Part shown: positions 9,576 to 19,456 of the stretch, piece after piece
Numbering within the stretch: the first letter of the stretch is position 1
How the letters are laid out: every line of letters begins with the position of its first letter
Assembly (NCBI RefSeq): GCF_003614435.1
Contig: NZ_CP025546.1
Coordinates: 2,914,001-2,978,000, forward strand
From: Mycobacterium paragordonae
GTDB lineage: Bacteria > Actinomycetota > Actinomycetes > Mycobacteriales > Mycobacteriaceae
Direction: 5' to 3'
DNA length: 64,000 bases
Notes under the pieces: generated by a model
What the model was told of the DNA's origin: nothing
The model's database searches: none
The model's input: only the letters and a program-made list of their open reading frames with translations
Translations under genes and position numbers: made by a program

Positions 9576-10721
9576 ATGAAGTCAACCGAGACGTCCCCGC
9601 TGGCCTGGCTGGAAGCGGTGGAGGCGCAGCGCCGCGAGGCCGGACTGCGACGTTCCCTGCGGCCACGGCCCCCGGTGAGCACCGAACTCGACCTGGCCTC
9701 CAACGACTACCTCGGTCTGTCCCAGCATCCCGACGTCATCGACGGCGGGGTGCAGGCACTGCGGGTCTGGGGTGCCGGGGCCACCGGTTCGCGTCTGGTC
9801 ACCGGCGACACCGAATTGCACGCCCACTTTGAGACCGAGCTCGCCGAGTACGTCGGCGCCGCCGCGGGGCTGGTGTTCTCCTCCGGCTACACCGCCAACC
9901 TCGGTGCGGTCGTCAGCCTTTCCGGCCCCGGCTCACTGCTGGTGTCCGACGCCTACTCGCACGCCTCACTGGTCGACGCCTGCCGGCTGTCCCGCGCGCG
10001 GGTGGTCGTGACGCCCAATCGCGACGTCAGCGCCGTGGAATCGGCATTGGCCGCGCGCGACGAGGAGCGCGCCGTCGTCGTCACCGACTCGGTATTCAGC
10101 GCCGACGGGGCGCTGGCGCCGCTGCGCGAATTGCACGACGTGTGCCGCCGGCACCGTGCGCTGCTGATCGTCGACGAGGCGCACGGCCTCGGGGTGCGCG
10201 GCGGCGGTCGCGGCCTGTTGCACGAGGTCGGGCTGGCCGGTTCGCCGGATGTGGTGGTTACGACGACGCTGTCCAAGGCGTTGGGCAGCCAGGGCGGCGT
10301 GGTCCTGGGCCCGGCCGAGGTGCGGGCCCATCTGATTGACGCGGCGCGGCCGTTCATCTTCGACACCGGCCTGGCACCCGCCGCGGTGGGCGCCGCGCTG
10401 GCCGCGCTGTACATCCTGGAGGCCGAGCCGTGGCGACCCGGGGCGGTGCTCGGCCACGCCGCCGAGCTGGCCCGGGTGTGTGGCGTCGCTGAGGTTCCAC
10501 AGTCGGCGGTGGTGTCGGTGATCCTGGGTGATCCCGAGGTCGCGCTGGCCGCGGCGACCGACTGCCTGGACGCGGGCGTCAAGGTGGGCTGCTTCCGGCC
10601 GCCGACGGTACCCGCGGGGACATCCCGGCTGCGGCTGACCGCGCGCGCCTCGCTGAGCGCCGACGAACTCGACCTGGCGCGGCGCGTGCTCGCCGAGGTG
10701 CTCTCGAGCGTCCGCCGTTGA
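9576..10721 (+). CDS. bioF: 8-amino-7-oxononanoate synthase
   Basis: Condenses pimeloyl-ACP or pimeloyl-CoA with L-alanine to give KAPA; a PLP-dependent alpha-oxoamine synthase of 381 residues. Visible motifs are [24 protein letters not shown], and TTTLSKALG with the PLP lysine near 234. ATG at 9576 lies six bases past the bioA stop. The 3' end overlaps bioD by four bases. The product feeds BioA, encoded just upstream. Confidence 0.96.
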   Translation: MKSTETSPLAWLEAVEAQRREAGLRRSLRPRPPVSTELDLASNDYLGLSQHPDVIDGGVQALRVWGAGATGSRLVTGDTELHAHFETELAEYVGAAAGLVFSSGYTANLGAVVSLSGPGSLLVSDAYSHASLVDACRLSRARVVVTPNRDVSAVESALAARDEERAVVVTDSVFSADGALAPLRELHDVCRRHRALLIVDEAHGLGVRGGGRGLLHEVGLAGSPDVVVTTTLSKALGSQGGVVLGPAEVRAHLIDAARPFIFDTGLAPAAVGAALAALYILEAEPWRPGAVLGHAAELARVCGVAEVPQSAVVSVILGDPEVALAAATDCLDAGVKVGCFRPPTVPAGTSRLRLTARASLSADELDLARRVLAEVLSSVRR

Positions 10722-11392
10722 CGGTACTGGTCGTCACCGGGACCGATACGGGGGTCGGAAAGACGATCGCGACCGCGGCGCTGGCGTCCTGCGCCCGCCG
10801 ACTCGGCATCCATGTGGCGGTGTGCAAGCCCGCCCAGACCGGCACCGCCGGCGGCGACGACGACCTCGCCGAGGTGGGCCGGCTGTCCGGGGTCACCGAA
10901 CTGGCCGGCCTGGCGCGCTACCCGCTGCCCATGTCGCCGGTGGCCGCGGCCGGGCAGGCCGGCATGTCGCTGCCCAGCGGCGATGAGGTGCTGCAGCTGA
11001 TCCGTCGGCTGGACCGGCCGGGACGGTTGACGTTGGTGGAGGGCGCCGGCGGGCTGCTGGTGGAACTCGCCGCCGGGGGTGTCACCCTGCGGGACCTCGC
11101 CGTCGACCTGAAGGCAGCCGTGCTGGTAGTGACCAGAGCCGGTCTGGGCACCCTCAACCACACCGCGCTGACCCTGGAAGCACTTGCGACACAACATGTT
11201 TCATGTTCCGGTCTGGTGATCGGCAGTTGGCCGCGGCGGCCCGGCATCGTCGAGACGTCCAACCGGTCAGCGCTCGAAAGCCTGGCGCCGGTGCGAGCGG
11301 CGCTGCCCGCGGGCGCCGGCGCCGGCGGTGACTTCGCGGCAATCAGCGCGGCCGCGTTCGACGGCGACTGGGTCAGGTCCCTGGTGTCCTGA
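10718..11392 (+). CDS. bioD: Dethiobiotin synthetase
   Basis: ATP-dependent carboxylation and ring closure of DAPA to dethiobiotin. The product has 224 residues with the P-loop GTDTGVGKT at 8-16, the Lys/Thr substrate motif KPAQTG, and [11 protein letters not shown] in the middle. It starts with TTG at 10718 inside a TTGA overlap with the bioF stop, an uncommon start codon that implies translational coupling. The next gene overlaps it by one base. Confidence 0.95.
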   Translation: MTVLVVTGTDTGVGKTIATAALASCARRLGIHVAVCKPAQTGTAGGDDDLAEVGRLSGVTELAGLARYPLPMSPVAAAGQAGMSLPSGDEVLQLIRRLDRPGRLTLVEGAGGLLVELAAGGVTLRDLAVDLKAAVLVVTRAGLGTLNHTALTLEALATQHVSCSGLVIGSWPRRPGIVETSNRSALESLAPVRAALPAGAGAGGDFAAISAAAFDGDWVRSLVS

Positions 11393-11910
11393 TGGCCCAT
11401 TCCATCGAGTTGCTCTTCGACCCCGACACCGAAGCCCTCCTGCAGCGCATGTGGGACGACCTCGGCGCGTTGAAAAAGGCGGGTCTTCCGATCCGGGTTC
11501 CGCCCGGCCGTCCGCATGTGACGGTGGCGGTGGCCCAACGCATCGACCCCGACGTCGACGAACTGCTGATACCCGTGGCGCGCGGGCTGCCCCTGCGGTG
11601 CGTAATCGGTGCACCCGTGTTGTTCGGCCGGAGCAACATCGTGCTCACCCGGTTGATCGTGCCGTCGCGCGACCTGCTGGATCTGCATGCCGAGGTACAT
11701 CGGCTGTGTGGTCCGCACCTGCTGCCGGAGCCGATGGCCAACAGCCTGCCCGGCCAGTGGACGGCACATGTCACGCTGGCTCGCCGGATGGAGGCCGCAC
11801 ATCTGGCCGCGGCGCTGGCGATCGCGGGCCGGCCGACGCAGTTCGAGGGCCGCTTCGCCGGCTTACGCCGCTGGGATGGCGACCAACGAGTCGAGTTCGC
11901 GCTGGGTTAA
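11392..11910 (+). CDS. 2H phosphoesterase / 2'-5' RNA ligase-like protein (Rv1571-like)
   Basis: A 172-residue protein with the two HxTx motifs that define the 2H phosphoesterase superfamily: PHVTVA near residue 42 and AHVTLA near 126. This fold hydrolyses or ligates 2'-5' bonds or 2',3'-cyclic phosphates; the substrate here is unknown. The ATG shares one base with the bioD stop (TGATG), so it is the last gene of the bio operon. M. tuberculosis keeps Rv1571 at the same place. A direct link to biotin is not evident. Confidence 0.85.
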   Translation: MAHSIELLFDPDTEALLQRMWDDLGALKKAGLPIRVPPGRPHVTVAVAQRIDPDVDELLIPVARGLPLRCVIGAPVLFGRSNIVLTRLIVPSRDLLDLHAEVHRLCGPHLLPEPMANSLPGQWTAHVTLARRMEAAHLAAALAIAGRPTQFEGRFAGLRRWDGDQRVEFALG

Positions 11911-13268
11911 CCGCCGAACAGCAAATACAGGCCCATGAACGTGTAGCCGACCATCACCAGCATCATGGTGAGCTGCCCGGTGAGCTGATGAGCGGACGGC
12001 AGCAGCCGCAGCGCTTTGTCGTGCGCGGCGATGACCGCCACGATGTGCCCGGTGACAACACAGGCCACCTTGACGGTGGACAGCACCGCCGGGTGCATGG
12101 ACAACACGTACGCCACCTGCTGGTGCGATAGTCCCAACAGATCCCAACCCCGGCCCAGCGGATCGGCGAGCGCAATGACGGCCTGCTGGCCGCGCTCCAC
12201 CAGGTAGGTCAGGTAGTGCGCGAAGATGTAGCCGACCACGATCGGAATCAGCGAATGTGCCATCTGGCCGGGTAGGGCCCGCCGCTGCTCGGCTTCAACT
12301 CCGCCCGTCGCCCGCGCCGCCAGTGAAAAGGTCAGTGCCACAATCGAAATGAACACGATCAGACCGACGGTGCGCAGCGCCGATGACGTCAGCGTTTCGG
12401 GCACCCCGTGCGCGCCGCGCGCGACGCCGTCGGCGAAATTGCGCCACGTCGGCGACGCCGAGAAGCTGTCGAACGCCGTCGAGCCAAGCAGCACCGCCAG
12501 CACCATCACCACACCGGGCCGCACCGGCAGCGACGGCAGATGGTCGAACGGGTTGCCGACGACGATCTTGCCGGTCTCGCGATTGCGCCAGAACGGCGAC
12601 AACCGCGACACTGCCATGCTGTAGACACCGAACGGGTCCACCCGCGCGAACCAGCGCTGCCCGCACAGCCACGCGCCAACGAACAGCACGACGCTGTAGA
12701 CCAGCAGCCAGATCTTCACCGCGAACACCGAGGCCGAGTCGGGACTGGCCAGTTCCATCCAGACGAACGCGAACAAACCGAGAGCGGCCGGACGGTAGCC
12801 CCAGCTCTCGGGATAGGAGAACCGTGCCCGTCCCAGCCGCTCCGGCAGGAGCCGGCGCAGCACGACGTACACCGTCCGCACCGGGGAGACGACCCGCCAC
12901 ACCGGCCCGAAAATCAGCGACAGCGCCACCAGCCCGACCCACAGCAACACGTAGAACGCGCCGAGGAGGCCATTGGCCTGCGTCTGCGACCCGAACAGTC
13001 CCGCCAGCAGCACCCACGCCGCGAACAGCAACGCCAGTACCGCCACCGCGCACCGGGTGGCACGGGCATCGACCAACCGGGTGACGACGTCCGGCAGGGC
13101 GTGTCCCGGCTTGTCCGGATCGAACCGCGGCCGCTTCCAGGCCAGGGCGACCAGAGCGAACGTGAACGTCAGTGCCCACGCCGCACCGATCAGCGCGAAG
13201 GTGTAGGGGACGGGAAGGTCATTCGACCCGCCGAGGCCATGCGCCAGGACCGCCCCGGCACCGGTCAC
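11907..13268 (-). CDS. Polytopic membrane protein, HGLGG..DLPVP family
   Basis: A 453-residue protein with about 11-12 hydrophobic helices. It opens with AHGLGGSNDLPVP, then RVVSPVRT near 129, and RVDPFGVYSMAVSRLSPF near 212. This pattern recalls actinobacterial membrane proteins that databases label fenitrothion hydrolase after FedA/FedB; I recall the resemblance and could not check it, and that label says little about the native role. It overlaps the lipoprotein gene upstream by four bases and is the last gene of the 15.7-11.9 kb cluster. Its 3' end overlaps the convergent Rv1571-like gene by four bases. The function is not known to me; a transport or metal-related role is only a guess from its neighbours. 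Confidence 0.75.
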   Translation of the reverse strand: MTGAGAVLAHGLGGSNDLPVPYTFALIGAAWALTFTFALVALAWKRPRFDPDKPGHALPDVVTRLVDARATRCAVAVLALLFAAWVLLAGLFGSQTQANGLLGAFYVLLWVGLVALSLIFGPVWRVVSPVRTVYVVLRRLLPERLGRARFSYPESWGYRPAALGLFAFVWMELASPDSASVFAVKIWLLVYSVVLFVGAWLCGQRWFARVDPFGVYSMAVSRLSPFWRNRETGKIVVGNPFDHLPSLPVRPGVVMVLAVLLGSTAFDSFSASPTWRNFADGVARGAHGVPETLTSSALRTVGLIVFISIVALTFSLAARATGGVEAEQRRALPGQMAHSLIPIVVGYIFAHYLTYLVERGQQAVIALADPLGRGWDLLGLSHQQVAYVLSMHPAVLSTVKVACVVTGHIVAVIAAHDKALRLLPSAHQLTGQLTMMLVMVGYTFMGLYLLFGG

Positions 13269-13666
13269 GGCTGGACTTGGATGGTGGCGATTGTGCGCTT
13301 GAGGTGATGCAGCTCCACGTCGACCGTGCCGGGAACGTCGACGCTGAACTGGAAGGTCTGGTTGGGCGCCGCCGCGATCTCGAACTTGTGGTCGGGCACC
13401 GAGTGCACGTGCAGCTCGTCGGCGACGTCGCTGGTGACCCGCAGCGTGATCTGCTCCTTCACCCGGGCCTGCAGCGTGGCGTTGGTGGGTGTCACCTGGC
13501 CGTTGGCGATGGCGACCTCGATCGTCAGTCCGCCGGCCTGCCCGCTGGTAGTCGTCGCCCCCGGCGCGGGGCTGCTGGAGTGGGTGCCCGGCTTGCTACC
13601 ACCGCAGCCGACCAGTGCGCAGGTCAGCGCGGCCGCCCAGACGGCGGCGAGAATGCGTGCCGTCAT
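13265..13666 (-). CDS. Lipoprotein with cupredoxin-like domain
   Basis: A 133-residue protein with a signal peptide and the lipobox LVGC (Cys at 21), then a Ser/Pro/Gly linker and a beta-rich domain from about 47. The core reads DELHVHS...VELHH, the layout of the cupredoxin-like family whose members carry DEVHVHG. Several His residues (positions about 85, 87, 92 and 117-118) could bind metal, but no Cys or Met ligand follows in the usual place. It lies between two membrane-protein genes, four bases after the upstream one and overlapping the downstream one, so it probably acts with them on the outer face of the membrane. Copper or another metal as ligand is an inference. Confidence 0.75.
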   Translation of the reverse strand: MTARILAAVWAAALTCALVGCGGSKPGTHSSSPAPGATTTSGQAGGLTIEVAIANGQVTPTNATLQARVKEQITLRVTSDVADELHVHSVPDHKFEIAAAPNQTFQFSVDVPGTVDVELHHLKRTIATIQVQP

Positions 13667-13670
13667 CGAG

Positions 13671-15500
13671 TCAGGCCGCCTTGGGGAGGGGATGGGCTTC
13701 CTCCTCCACTCGCCGGGGCTTGGTCGTCTCGCCGTTGATCCGGCCGGCGCCCCAGGTCAGGGCCGCGATCACCATCAGCGTGAAGATCAGCACCAGGATC
13801 GAACCGGTGGTGAACAGCCACGCCGGCGCACTCGGATCGCGTTCGCGCTGCAGGATCGTGTTCTCCAGAACGAACGGCCGGGTGATCACCGGCTGGGCCG
13901 GGATCTCGGGAGCCGGAATCGCCTCGTCGGCCGGTGCGTAGATCGGCACGGCGGTCATGGTGTAGCCGTCCTGCACGCGCAGCAGGGTCTTCCAGGAGCC
14001 CCAGACCGGGATCGGCTGGGTGCTGCGGTAATGCCCCGGGCCGACCCGCTGCAGCCGATCGACGACCAGACCGCGCTGGTTCTCCATCTTTCCCTGCCAG
14101 GACGTGATCGACACCCAGTCGGGGTCGTCCTTGATCAGGTCCGGCGGGTTGATCTGAACGTCCGCCGACACCATCTGCTTGCCGGGGTCGCTGGGCAACT
14201 CGGTGAGCTTGATGGTGGCGGTGTTCTTGCTCGGGATGTTGATGTGCAACCCGTTGGCCACGGCGCCGCCGATCACCACGACGGTCGCCGCGACGATCGC
14301 GATGCCGATCGCACGGCCCGGCAGCCGCTGGCCGGTCAGCACCATCCCCGTCATCGCCCCGCACAGGCCCATCATCACCGCGACCGGCACCGACATGGCC
14401 AGGGCCTCGCCCCACATGCTGGTCGGCCAGGGGTAGTGGTAGACCGCACCGACCCACAGCGAACTCAGCCAGAGGCCGACGGTGCCCACCAACAGGCCGG
14501 TGACGGCGCCGTAGGCGATGGGGCGCTTGAACAGGGGAGTGAGGGCAACCAACTCGACGATCAGTGCCGGTCCGAGGTAGAGCGGGAACCAGTTGATCGG
14601 AGCGCCCAGGACGGGCCCGACGGTGAATGCCACCGCCCCACGCAGCGCGATGGCGAACAGGGCCGCGATGATCGCGGCGCCCTTGCCCAGCGTCATCCGG
14701 GCCACAACCAGCGCCAGCGCCGCGACGCCGGCGATCATCATCGGATGAAATGCCAGGCGGAACTGCTGCACGCCAAAGTCGTATTCGATCTGGTAGACGG
14801 ACAGGCCGATCAGCAGACCACCGCAGGACAGGTAGCGCAGGAAGCGGACGAACGGCTTCTCGGGCGGTGCGTCCGGCAGCGCCCGTCCGCCCTCGTACTC
14901 GAGCATCAGCACCGAGAACAGCGAGAGCCCCGCGCCGCCGATCATCATCAGGTGCGTCGGTCCCCACAGCGTGACGTCCTGGCCGAAGATGCGATGCCAG
15001 ATGTCATCGAGCGGAAATCCGAACAGCGCGTACATTCCGCAGCCCGCCATCAATATGCCGCCGACGGGCGCATGCCAGTGGTCGGTGATGCGCACCGGTG
15101 CCGGGCCGGGCTCATCGAACGGCAGCACGATGGCGATCATGCCGGCCAGGAAGATCCCGAACAGCCCGAAGATGATGAAGTAGTGCGCCGGATTGGCGAG
15201 CGGGCCCGGGTCGCGACCTTCGCCGATGTGCCAGCTGACGTCCCAGATGAAACCGAACAGCGCGCAGATGATCGATGAGGTGTACACCAGCACCGGCAGC
15301 GCCACCCAGGACGGGCGCTTGAACTTGACCCCGAGCCAGTCGGCGAACCGCTCCAGCCACATGATCCGGCGGGTGCGGTGCGCCCAGCCGATGGCCAGCA
15401 TGCCCAGCGTGATGACCAACGCGGCGACCGAAAGCCCGATTACCTGGTTCAGGGCGGCTCCGCGAGCCGCCGGTGCCTCCGCAACAACTGTCAATATCAC
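13671..15500 (-). CDS. Large polytopic membrane protein with duplicated WH-G-D-P-H motif
   Basis: About 609 residues from GTG at 15500, chosen because GGGAGG lies eight bases upstream; the frame is open to GTG at 15524. Roughly 12 hydrophobic helices occupy residues 10-400, then an extracytoplasmic beta-rich domain of about 130 residues, then a final helix near 560-585. Conserved-looking histidines sit in two copies of a motif, DVSWHIGEGRDP..NPAH and DDIWHRIFGQD..GPTH, plus DHWH and AFHP between and after them. The soluble domain ends with GHYRSTQPIPVWGSWKTLL, reminiscent of YtkA/FixH-like domains tied to copper proteins. I know no named family. The position in the operon suggests a membrane complex with the lipoprotein and the 453-residue protein. 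Confidence 0.7.
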   Translation of the reverse strand: MILTVVAEAPAARGAALNQVIGLSVAALVITLGMLAIGWAHRTRRIMWLERFADWLGVKFKRPSWVALPVLVYTSSIICALFGFIWDVSWHIGEGRDPGPLANPAHYFIIFGLFGIFLAGMIAIVLPFDEPGPAPVRITDHWHAPVGGILMAGCGMYALFGFPLDDIWHRIFGQDVTLWGPTHLMMIGGAGLSLFSVLMLEYEGGRALPDAPPEKPFVRFLRYLSCGGLLIGLSVYQIEYDFGVQQFRLAFHPMMIAGVAALALVVARMTLGKGAAIIAALFAIALRGAVAFTVGPVLGAPINWFPLYLGPALIVELVALTPLFKRPIAYGAVTGLLVGTVGLWLSSLWVGAVYHYPWPTSMWGEALAMSVPVAVMMGLCGAMTGMVLTGQRLPGRAIGIAIVAATVVVIGGAVANGLHINIPSKNTATIKLTELPSDPGKQMVSADVQINPPDLIKDDPDWVSITSWQGKMENQRGLVVDRLQRVGPGHYRSTQPIPVWGSWKTLLRVQDGYTMTAVPIYAPADEAIPAPEIPAQPVITRPFVLENTILQRERDPSAPAWLFTTGSILVLIFTLMVIAALTWGAGRINGETTKPRRVEEEAHPLPKAA

Positions 15501-15572
15501 CGCGATCGCCTCCCGTTTGCGCACCGCCGATGCCGACTAGGACGAACCTGTAATGCCCAAATGAGGGGCTGG

Positions 15573-15716
15573 TCAATCCTGCTTTTTGTCAGAGCTCCGA
15601 CGGTTTCGCATTGCGACGTACAACACCACCCCGACGACGATCAGCGCGGGCAGAAACGCCGGTATGGCCAGCCAGATCCCGTGGTCGGCCAGATAGGTGA
15701 CGGGCGGATCGCTCAT
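15573..15716 (-). CDS. Small single-pass membrane protein (47-51 residues)
   Basis: A short frame on the same strand and just upstream of the large membrane protein. From ATG at 15716 it encodes 47 residues; an in-frame ATG at 15728 would add four. The product is a short polar N-terminus, one hydrophobic helix (about residues 14-36, IWLAIPAF to VVLYVAM) and a basic tail RNRRSSDKKQ. A helix of exactly membrane length with a positive-inside end argues for a real gene. About 72 bases separate it from the next start. It may be a small subunit of the complex encoded downstream. Homology could not be tested. Confidence 0.55.
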   Translation of the reverse strand: MSDPPVTYLADHGIWLAIPAFLPALIVVGVVLYVAMRNRRSSDKKQD

Positions 15717-15808
15717 GGTGGTGTCCATACCCCCTATTTCCGGAGTCAGCTACGTCGCGCCGGTGCGCCCGCGCGGCATTCGCCGACGCGGCGCCCGCTA
15801 CCCTAACC

Positions 15809-16954
<1,146 letters not shown>

Positions 16955-16964
16955 AAAGAAGAGC

Positions 16965-17192
16965 GTGGCGGGAAATCTGGGCGCTCCGGTCGGAGCCGGC
17001 GTCTACAACGTCTACACCGGGGAGCCGGCGGGCACGGCCACACCCACGGCCGCTCAACTGGGTCTGGAGCCGCCCCGGTTCTGCGCCGAATGCGGACGCC
17101 GGATGATCGTGCAGGTTCGCCCCGACGGCTGGTGGGCGCGGTGCTCACGGCATGGACAGGTGGACTCGGCCGACCTGGAGGCCCAGAAATGA
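16965..17192 (+). CDS. bsaP: Biotin synthase auxiliary protein (Rv1590-like)
   Basis: A 75-residue protein with a Cys cluster CAEC at 40-43 and ARCSRHG at 58-64 (C40, C43, C60, H63), able to bind zinc or an Fe-S cluster. In M. tuberculosis the orthologue Rv1590 (BsaP) is needed for BioB activity, probably by supplying or repairing its auxiliary cluster. The GTG at 16965 lies ten bases past bioB. The stop codon falls within an 11-bp triplicated sequence. The assignment rests on position, length and the Cys pattern. Confidence 0.85.
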   Translation: MAGNLGAPVGAGVYNVYTGEPAGTATPTAAQLGLEPPRFCAECGRRMIVQVRPDGWWARCSRHGQVDSADLEAQK

Positions 17193-17214
17193 CCCAGAAA
17201 TGACCCAGAAATGA
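17182..17214 (+). repeat. Three 11-bp tandem repeats at a gene junction
   Basis: CCCAGAAATGA occurs three times head to tail at 17182, 17193 and 17204. The first copy carries the bsaP stop codon and the third the start codon of the next gene. Because 11 is not a multiple of three, the copies read in different frames, so copy-number change would alter the spacing but not either protein. Confidence 0.9.
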
Positions 17215-17876
17215 CGGAGGAAGCGGTTACGGACGTCCCCGGGCCGGTGCAACCACCGGCGGGTCCGCGCACGTCCCGTAAGCGGGCGTTGCTCACCGTG
17301 GTGCTGGTCCTGAGCGCCGCGGGTGTCCTGGTCGGCGCCCTCTGGGCGTGGATCGCCCCGCCGGTTCACGCCGTGGTGGCGGTCAGCCGCAAGGGCGAGC
17401 GGGTGCACGACTACCTGGGCAGCGAATCGCAGAACTTCTTCGTGGCGCCCTTCATCCTGCTCGGGCTGCTGGGCGTGCTGGCGGTGGTGGCCGCCGTGGC
17501 GGTGTGGCAGTGGCGCGACCATCGGGGGCCGCAGATGGTCGCCGCGCTCACGCTCGGGCTGATCGGCGCCGCCGCGGCCGCCGCGGGCGTCGGGGCGCTC
17601 CTGGTCCTATTGCGTTACGGCGCACTGAATTTCGACACGGTCGCGCTGGCGTCGGGCGATCACAACGTGACCTACGTCAGGCAGGCGCCACCGGTGTTCT
17701 TCGGTCACCTGCCGCTGCAGATCGCCGCCACGCTGCTCTCGCCGACGGCCACCGCGGCGTTGATCTACGCCCTCGCGGCTACCGGGACGGTGCGCGACGA
17801 TCTGGGCGGCTATCCGCCCGTCGACCCGCGCCCGGCCGTGCTGCCGCCCGTTCCCGCCGGTCCGGTAACGCCCTAG
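17211..17876 (+). CDS. Membrane protein (Rv1591-like)
   Basis: A 221-residue protein with four predicted helices (about 25-50, 76-97, 103-130 and 168-190), a cytoplasmic N-terminus rich in Pro and Arg, and a Pro-rich C-terminal tail. It follows bsaP in the biotin cluster and matches Rv1591 in position. No function is known. Its ATG lies in the third copy of the 11-bp repeat. It ends shortly before the convergent lipase gene. Confidence 0.8.
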   Translation: MTEEAVTDVPGPVQPPAGPRTSRKRALLTVVLVLSAAGVLVGALWAWIAPPVHAVVAVSRKGERVHDYLGSESQNFFVAPFILLGLLGVLAVVAAVAVWQWRDHRGPQMVAALTLGLIGAAAAAAGVGALLVLLRYGALNFDTVALASGDHNVTYVRQAPPVFFGHLPLQIAATLLSPTATAALIYALAATGTVRDDLGGYPPVDPRPAVLPPVPAGPVTP

Positions 17877-17888
17877 ACCGGTAACCCC

Positions 17889-19229
17889 TTAAAGCGGGCG
17901 ACGGTGGATCTTCCGGCCGGTGATGACCTTGGCTGCGATCTTGACCAGGCGGGCCATGCCGACGTAGGTCATCGGGTTGAACATGGTGGGCCAGGTGGTC
18001 CGGATCAGGTGGTCGGTGATGGGTCGGCCGGCAAACCGGTCGATGAGCCAGCGCAACGCCATCGGCGACGACAGCGGGTGCAGCAGCATGTGCTCGTTGA
18101 AGGCGTCGCGGTGGTAGGTGACGTCGGCGCCGCCCGCTGAATAGGCGTCGGCCAGCGCATCGATGTCGTCGACGCCGATGAGGTAGTCGTGCACAGCCTG
18201 CACGATCAGCACCGGCGGCGTCGGTACGGCGACGCCCAGGGTGGTGCTGTCGAAGACGTGCGCGACGGCCGGGGTGGCCAGAATGTCGTCGAGCGGCTCG
18301 TCCAGGTAGTCAGCCATGTTCTTCTTGGCCATCGAGATGACCGCTTCCGCCGTCGTCATCCGCTCCATGCTCTCGAGCATGGCCAGGCCGTCTTCGTTGG
18401 CGTGCTCCTTGATGACCGCGTCGAGGTCGGGGTAGGCGTGCGTGAGTGCGGCCACGACCATCGCGGGCAGGCCGGCGAGCAGGCTGCCGTTGAGGCGCTT
18501 GAAGGTGTTCCCGAGGTTGCCGACCGGCGATCCCAGCACCGCGCCGACGATGTCGAGTTCGGGGGCGTAGTCGCCGCACATCTCCGCCGCCCACGCGCTG
18601 GCCAGGCCGCCACCGGAGTAGCCCCACAGCCCAATCGGTGCCGAAGCGGGGACGCCGAGGCGCTCCGAACTGAGCACGGCCCGCAGGCCGTCCAGGACCC
18701 GGTAACCGGGTTCGTACGGCGTGCCCCACAACCCGTGCAGGCCCTCGTGGTCAGGTACCGATACCGCCCACCCCTCGGCGACGGCGGCGCTGATCAGCAG
18801 CAGCTCCAGCTGGGCCAGCGAGCCGACGGCCTTGGCGCGGCGTCGCAGCGCATAGGAGGGGAAGCACCGGGACGAGATGGCGTCGATGGCGCATTGGTAG
18901 GACAGCAGCGGCATGGTCTTGCCGGGTGCGACTTCCTTCGGAAGCAGCACCGTCGTCACCGTGGCCTCGGGATTGCCGTTCATGTCGGTTGTCCGGTACA
19001 GCAACTGAGTCGCCGTGATCGACTGCGGAATCAGGCCCATGAAGGCCAGTTCGACCTCCCGGGTACGCAGCACGGTGCCGGGCGCGGCGTGCTGGAAGCC
19101 GGCGGGCGGCTGGTAGAACGGGTCGTCCGCGGGGAGCAGCGGGCGGACCTTGCGCTGCAATTCCTCGTGCGGGGGTCGGCCGATCCACTCGGCCCCGGTT
19201 TCGCCTCCCAGCTTCGCGAGCTCCACCAT
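17889..19229 (-). CDS. Secretory-lipase family hydrolase (Rv1592c-like)
   Basis: A 446-residue alpha/beta hydrolase of the LIP family. The nucleophile elbow GYSGGG lies near residue 208; a late Asp in [11 protein letters not shown] and the His in NEHMLLHPL could complete a triad. No clear signal peptide is seen at the ATG start, as in Rv1592c, so a cytoplasmic or membrane-associated location is possible. The likely substrates are acylglycerols or other esters, by family. It is convergent with the membrane gene at 17211-17876. Confidence 0.85.
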   Translation of the reverse strand: MVELAKLGGETGAEWIGRPPHEELQRKVRPLLPADDPFYQPPAGFQHAAPGTVLRTREVELAFMGLIPQSITATQLLYRTTDMNGNPEATVTTVLLPKEVAPGKTMPLLSYQCAIDAISSRCFPSYALRRRAKAVGSLAQLELLLISAAVAEGWAVSVPDHEGLHGLWGTPYEPGYRVLDGLRAVLSSERLGVPASAPIGLWGYSGGGLASAWAAEMCGDYAPELDIVGAVLGSPVGNLGNTFKRLNGSLLAGLPAMVVAALTHAYPDLDAVIKEHANEDGLAMLESMERMTTAEAVISMAKKNMADYLDEPLDDILATPAVAHVFDSTTLGVAVPTPPVLIVQAVHDYLIGVDDIDALADAYSAGGADVTYHRDAFNEHMLLHPLSSPMALRWLIDRFAGRPITDHLIRTTWPTMFNPMTYVGMARLVKIAAKVITGRKIHRRPL

Positions 19230-19456
19230 TAAGGCTCCCTTCGTGGCCCTCGTCGCGCCCGGTGGTCCCGAATCGGGGCTGCGGTCAGGCTAGTCACAAC
19301 GCGGCGCCGGCTGCTCTCGGCGGCCAGCGCCTCTTACTAGAATCTTATTTCGCCTTATCCAACTCTTATACAAGTTACTGTACAAACCGCCGACATGCCT
19401 AAAACCGCTGCGCGTGCCGCTGGTCACAATCTGTTGGTCCCAATTTATTGTCAGGC
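19230..19456. other. AT-rich intergenic region upstream of the lipase gene
   Basis: No gene is seen. A run at 19334-19395 is much richer in A+T than its surroundings and holds several TANNNT matches on the minus strand (for example TAAGAT near 19340), so it probably contains the lipase promoter. No clear operator repeat is seen. Confidence 0.4.

Noticed and set aside
11907..13268. Naming the 453-residue protein fenitrothion hydrolase
   Set aside because: The resemblance is from memory, and the label describes activity on a pesticide rather than a native role.
13326..15278. Long open frame on the plus strand opposite the large membrane protein
   Set aside because: It is Arg/Gln/His-rich with no family pattern, and it lies antisense to a frame with clear helices and conserved motifs. 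High G+C makes such shadow frames common.
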